A DNA stretch of 64,000 nt from Nitrospirillum amazonense. Its GTDB lineage: Bacteria > Pseudomonadota > Alphaproteobacteria > Azospirillales > Azospirillaceae. This document shows, piece by piece, positions 62,090 to 64,000 of the stretch. The DNA lies in contig NZ_VITV01000012.1 in the NCBI RefSeq assembly GCF_007828035.1, positions 62,001 to 126,000 of the forward strand, written 5' to 3'. A model generated the notes under the pieces. It did not search any database. It was not told where the DNA came from and saw only the letters and a program-made list of their open reading frames with translations. The position numbers and the translations under genes were made by a program. Position 1 is the first letter of the stretch; each line of letters opens with the position of its first letter.

Positions 62090-64000
62090 ATGCGTAAGAT
62101 TTTGAGGATGCAGAAATCCGCCTGGGCGGTCCTGCTTCTTCTGGTGCTGGGCAACATCGGCGCGTGGGCGATCGTCAATCGCCCGGCCGTGGAGCGCCCC
62201 TGGGCCGGCACCATCGCCGGCGTGGCCTTCGTGCCCTTCCAGGCCAACCAGACCCCGCAGAACGGCGACAGTCCCACCGCCGACGACATCAAGCGCGACC
62301 TGGACGTGGTGGCGCCGCATGTGCAGTCCATCCGCACCTATCAGGTGGGCAACGGCATCGACCAGGTGGCGCCCATCGCCCTGGAGCGCTACCCCAACCT
62401 GACCATCACCCAGGGCGCCTGGCTGTCCAAGGACATGGCCGCCAACGAGGCGGAACTGGCGGGCCTGGTGCGCGTCGCGCGCGCCAACGCCAACGTGAAG
62501 CGGGTCATGGTCGGCAACGAGGTGCTGTTCCGCGACGACTTCAGCGTCGCCCAACTGATCGACTACATCCAGCGCGTGAAGCGCCAGGTCAACGTGCCGG
62601 TGTCCACGGCCGAGCCGTCCTACGTCTGGCTGGACCATCCGGAACTGGCCGACGCCTGCGACTTCATCACCATCCACCTGCTGCCCTACTGGAACAAGGT
62701 GTCGGTGGACCGCGCGGTGGAGGACGCCATGGCGGCCTACCGCCAGGTGCAGGAACGCTTCCCCAACAAACACATCCTGATCGGCGAGACCGGCTGGCCG
62801 TCCGACGGCGCCTATCGCGGGGCGGCCGAGGCCGGCCTGGTGAACGAGGCCAAGTACATCCGCAGCTTCCTGAACATCGCCGGACAGCAGCGCCTGGATT
62901 TCTACATCATGGAGGCCTTCGACCAGCCCTGGAAACGGACGCTGGGCGGCACGGCGGAGACGGCCTGGGGCATCTGGGACGCCCACCGCCACCAGAAGTT
63001 CCCCATGGTGGGCGGCATCCTGGAGGTGCCGTCGTGGCGGGTGTTGTGCGCCATCGCCACCGCCCTGGCCTTCCTGCCCATGTTCTTCTTCGTGCTGGCC
63101 CGCGACGACCTGAAATGGCGCGGCCAGCTGTTCTACGGCTTCCTGATCCAGACGGTGGCCTCGGTCCTGGTATGGACGGGCACCCAGGCCCTGACCGTGG
63201 GCATGGGCACCCTGTCCTTCACCGCCTTCATGGTGCTGATCCTCGCCCAGCTGATCCTGTTCGCCGTCATGCTGATCGACGGCCTGGAATTGACGGAGGT
63301 GGTGTGGACCCAGCGATGGAAACGGCGCTACACGCCCGTGCGGGAGCCGCTGGGCGACTACACGCCCAAGGTTTCCATCCACGTGCCCTGCTATAATGAG
63401 CCGGCGCACATGGTGATCGAGACCCTCGACGCCCTGGCGGCCATGGACTACCCCAACTTCGAAGTCCTGGTGATCGACAACAACACCAAGGACGAGGCGG
63501 TGTGGCGCCCGCTGGAGGAATACTGCGCCAAGCTGGGGCCGCGCTTCCGCTTCTTCCATCTGCCGCGCTGGCCGGGCTTCAAGGGCGGCGCCCTGAACTT
63601 CGGCCTGTCCGTCACCGCCCCGGACGTGGAGGTGGTGGGCGTCATCGACAGCGACTACCAGGTCACGCCCGACTGGCTATCGGCCACCATTCCCTATTTC
63701 AAGCGGCCGGAGGTGGGCTTCGTCCAGTCGCCGCAGGACTACCGCGACTGGTCCGACGACGCCTTCAAGTCGATGATCAACTGGGAATACCAGGGCTTTT
63801 TCCACATCGGCATGATCCAGCGGAATGAGCGCAACGCCATCATCCAGCACGGCACCATGACCCTGGTGCGCAAAAGCGCCCTGGACGGCGTGGGCCGCTG
63901 GGCCGAATGGTGCATCTGCGAGGATTCGGAACTGGGCCTGCGCCTGTTCGAGGAGAAGCTGGAAGCGGTCTACATGCCCGACAGCTTCGGCCAGGGCCTG
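62090..64000 (+). CDS. Glycoside hydrolase 17 / glycosyltransferase 2 fusion, beta-glucan synthase (partial)
   Basis: 637 residues seen; the gene runs off the right edge. Signal/anchor helix (about 10-30), GH17-like domain (about 40-300) with VGNEVLFRD (acid/base Glu about 144) and IGETGWPSDG (nucleophile Glu about 233), four membrane helices (about 315-400), then a GT2 domain with VSIHVPCYNEP, VLVIDNNTKDE, the D-x-D in GVIDSDYQVTPDWL and ICEDSELGLRLFEE. This layout is seen in bacterial beta-1,3-glucan (NdvB-like) synthases: GT2 polymerises UDP-glucose and GH17 may trim or branch the chain. ATG at 62090. Confidence 0.85.
   Translation, partial: MRKILRMQKSAWAVLLLLVLGNIGAWAIVNRPAVERPWAGTIAGVAFVPFQANQTPQNGDSPTADDIKRDLDVVAPHVQSIRTYQVGNGIDQVAPIALERYPNLTITQGAWLSKDMAANEAELAGLVRVARANANVKRVMVGNEVLFRDDFSVAQLIDYIQRVKRQVNVPVSTAEPSYVWLDHPELADACDFITIHLLPYWNKVSVDRAVEDAMAAYRQVQERFPNKHILIGETGWPSDGAYRGAAEAGLVNEAKYIRSFLNIAGQQRLDFYIMEAFDQPWKRTLGGTAETAWGIWDAHRHQKFPMVGGILEVPSWRVLCAIATALAFLPMFFFVLARDDLKWRGQLFYGFLIQTVASVLVWTGTQALTVGMGTLSFTAFMVLILAQLILFAVMLIDGLELTEVVWTQRWKRRYTPVREPLGDYTPKVSIHVPCYNEPAHMVIETLDALAAMDYPNFEVLVIDNNTKDEAVWRPLEEYCAKLGPRFRFFHLPRWPGFKGGALNFGLSVTAPDVEVVGVIDSDYQVTPDWLSATIPYFKRPEVGFVQSPQDYRDWSDDAFKSMINWEYQGFFHIGMIQRNERNAIIQHGTMTLVRKSALDGVGRWAEWCICEDSELGLRLFEEKLEAVYMPDSFGQGL

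Noticed and set aside
62003-63559. 518-residue minus-strand ORF
   Set aside because: Antisense of the GH17/GT2 gene, which has clear catalytic motifs in the plus frame.

Overview
The window is chromosomal DNA from a high-GC alphaproteobacterium. Most likely it belongs to the Rhodospirillales (Azospirillum/Nitrospirillum-like). I infer this from the very GC-rich third codon positions, the MarR plus OmpR-type regulator pair resembling PetP/PetR, the polyhydroxybutyrate (PHB) genes with a PhaR regulator, the proA-nadD-rsfS-rlmH gene order, several chemoreceptors and Tat-exported enzymes. No rRNA, tRNA, CRISPR array, prophage or insertion sequence was found. Two genes run off the ends: ileS on the left and a glycoside hydrolase/glycosyltransferase fusion on the right.

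Layout. 0-12 kb: ileS and ribF (minus), a drug-efflux MFS gene divergent from a LysR regulator, a lysophospholipase-like hydrolase, a large class A penicillin-binding protein, hisS, then pyrC-pyrE. 12-22 kb: an MmyB-like regulator divergent from a Tat-exported hydrolase, a chemoreceptor, small exported proteins, a membrane-anchored beta-lactamase-fold protein without catalytic residues, a 17-kDa-antigen lipoprotein, and a marR / response regulator / histidine kinase cluster. 22-31 kb: phasin, a ubiK-ybjN-proC-ybaK minus-strand block with a candidate small RNA inside it, lgt-midA-pgeF, and prs-rplY-pth. 31-41 kb: exported unknowns, a second chemoreceptor, a Tat-exported GH1 beta-glucosidase, and the sulfate importer cysTWA.

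39.7-55.5 kb follows the common alphaproteobacterial order proA-nadD-rsfS-rlmH | gpmI-envC-ctpA-yibQ. At the bar it is broken by about 6.8 kb carrying flavodoxin, MgtC-like, aldo/keto reductase, a toxin-antitoxin pair, and an Lrp / arginine hydrolase / ornithine aminotransferase set that would convert arginine to ornithine and then to glutamate semialdehyde. A second toxin-antitoxin pair follows yibQ. 56-64 kb: a DJ-1/PfpI protein, a CurA-type reductase, phaR divergent from a PhaE-like/PhaC-like pair in overlapping frames, a GST, a HIT protein and the GH17-GT2 glucan synthase.

The main unexplained signals are these. (1) At several genes the sequence around the stop codon is repeated just downstream (ribF, prs, the arginine hydrolase gene, rocD, gpmI), and at three others it forms an inverted repeat with the stop codon in the loop (MFS gene, pyrE, phaR). 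(2) An 11-base palindrome GTGCACYGCAC lies both upstream of the phasin gene and between phaR and the PHA synthase genes, 36 kb apart, and is a likely PhaR operator. (3) There is a candidate structured RNA between ubiK and ybjN. (4) Two enzyme folds appear to have lost key catalytic residues. All functions are read from sequence alone, without database searches.
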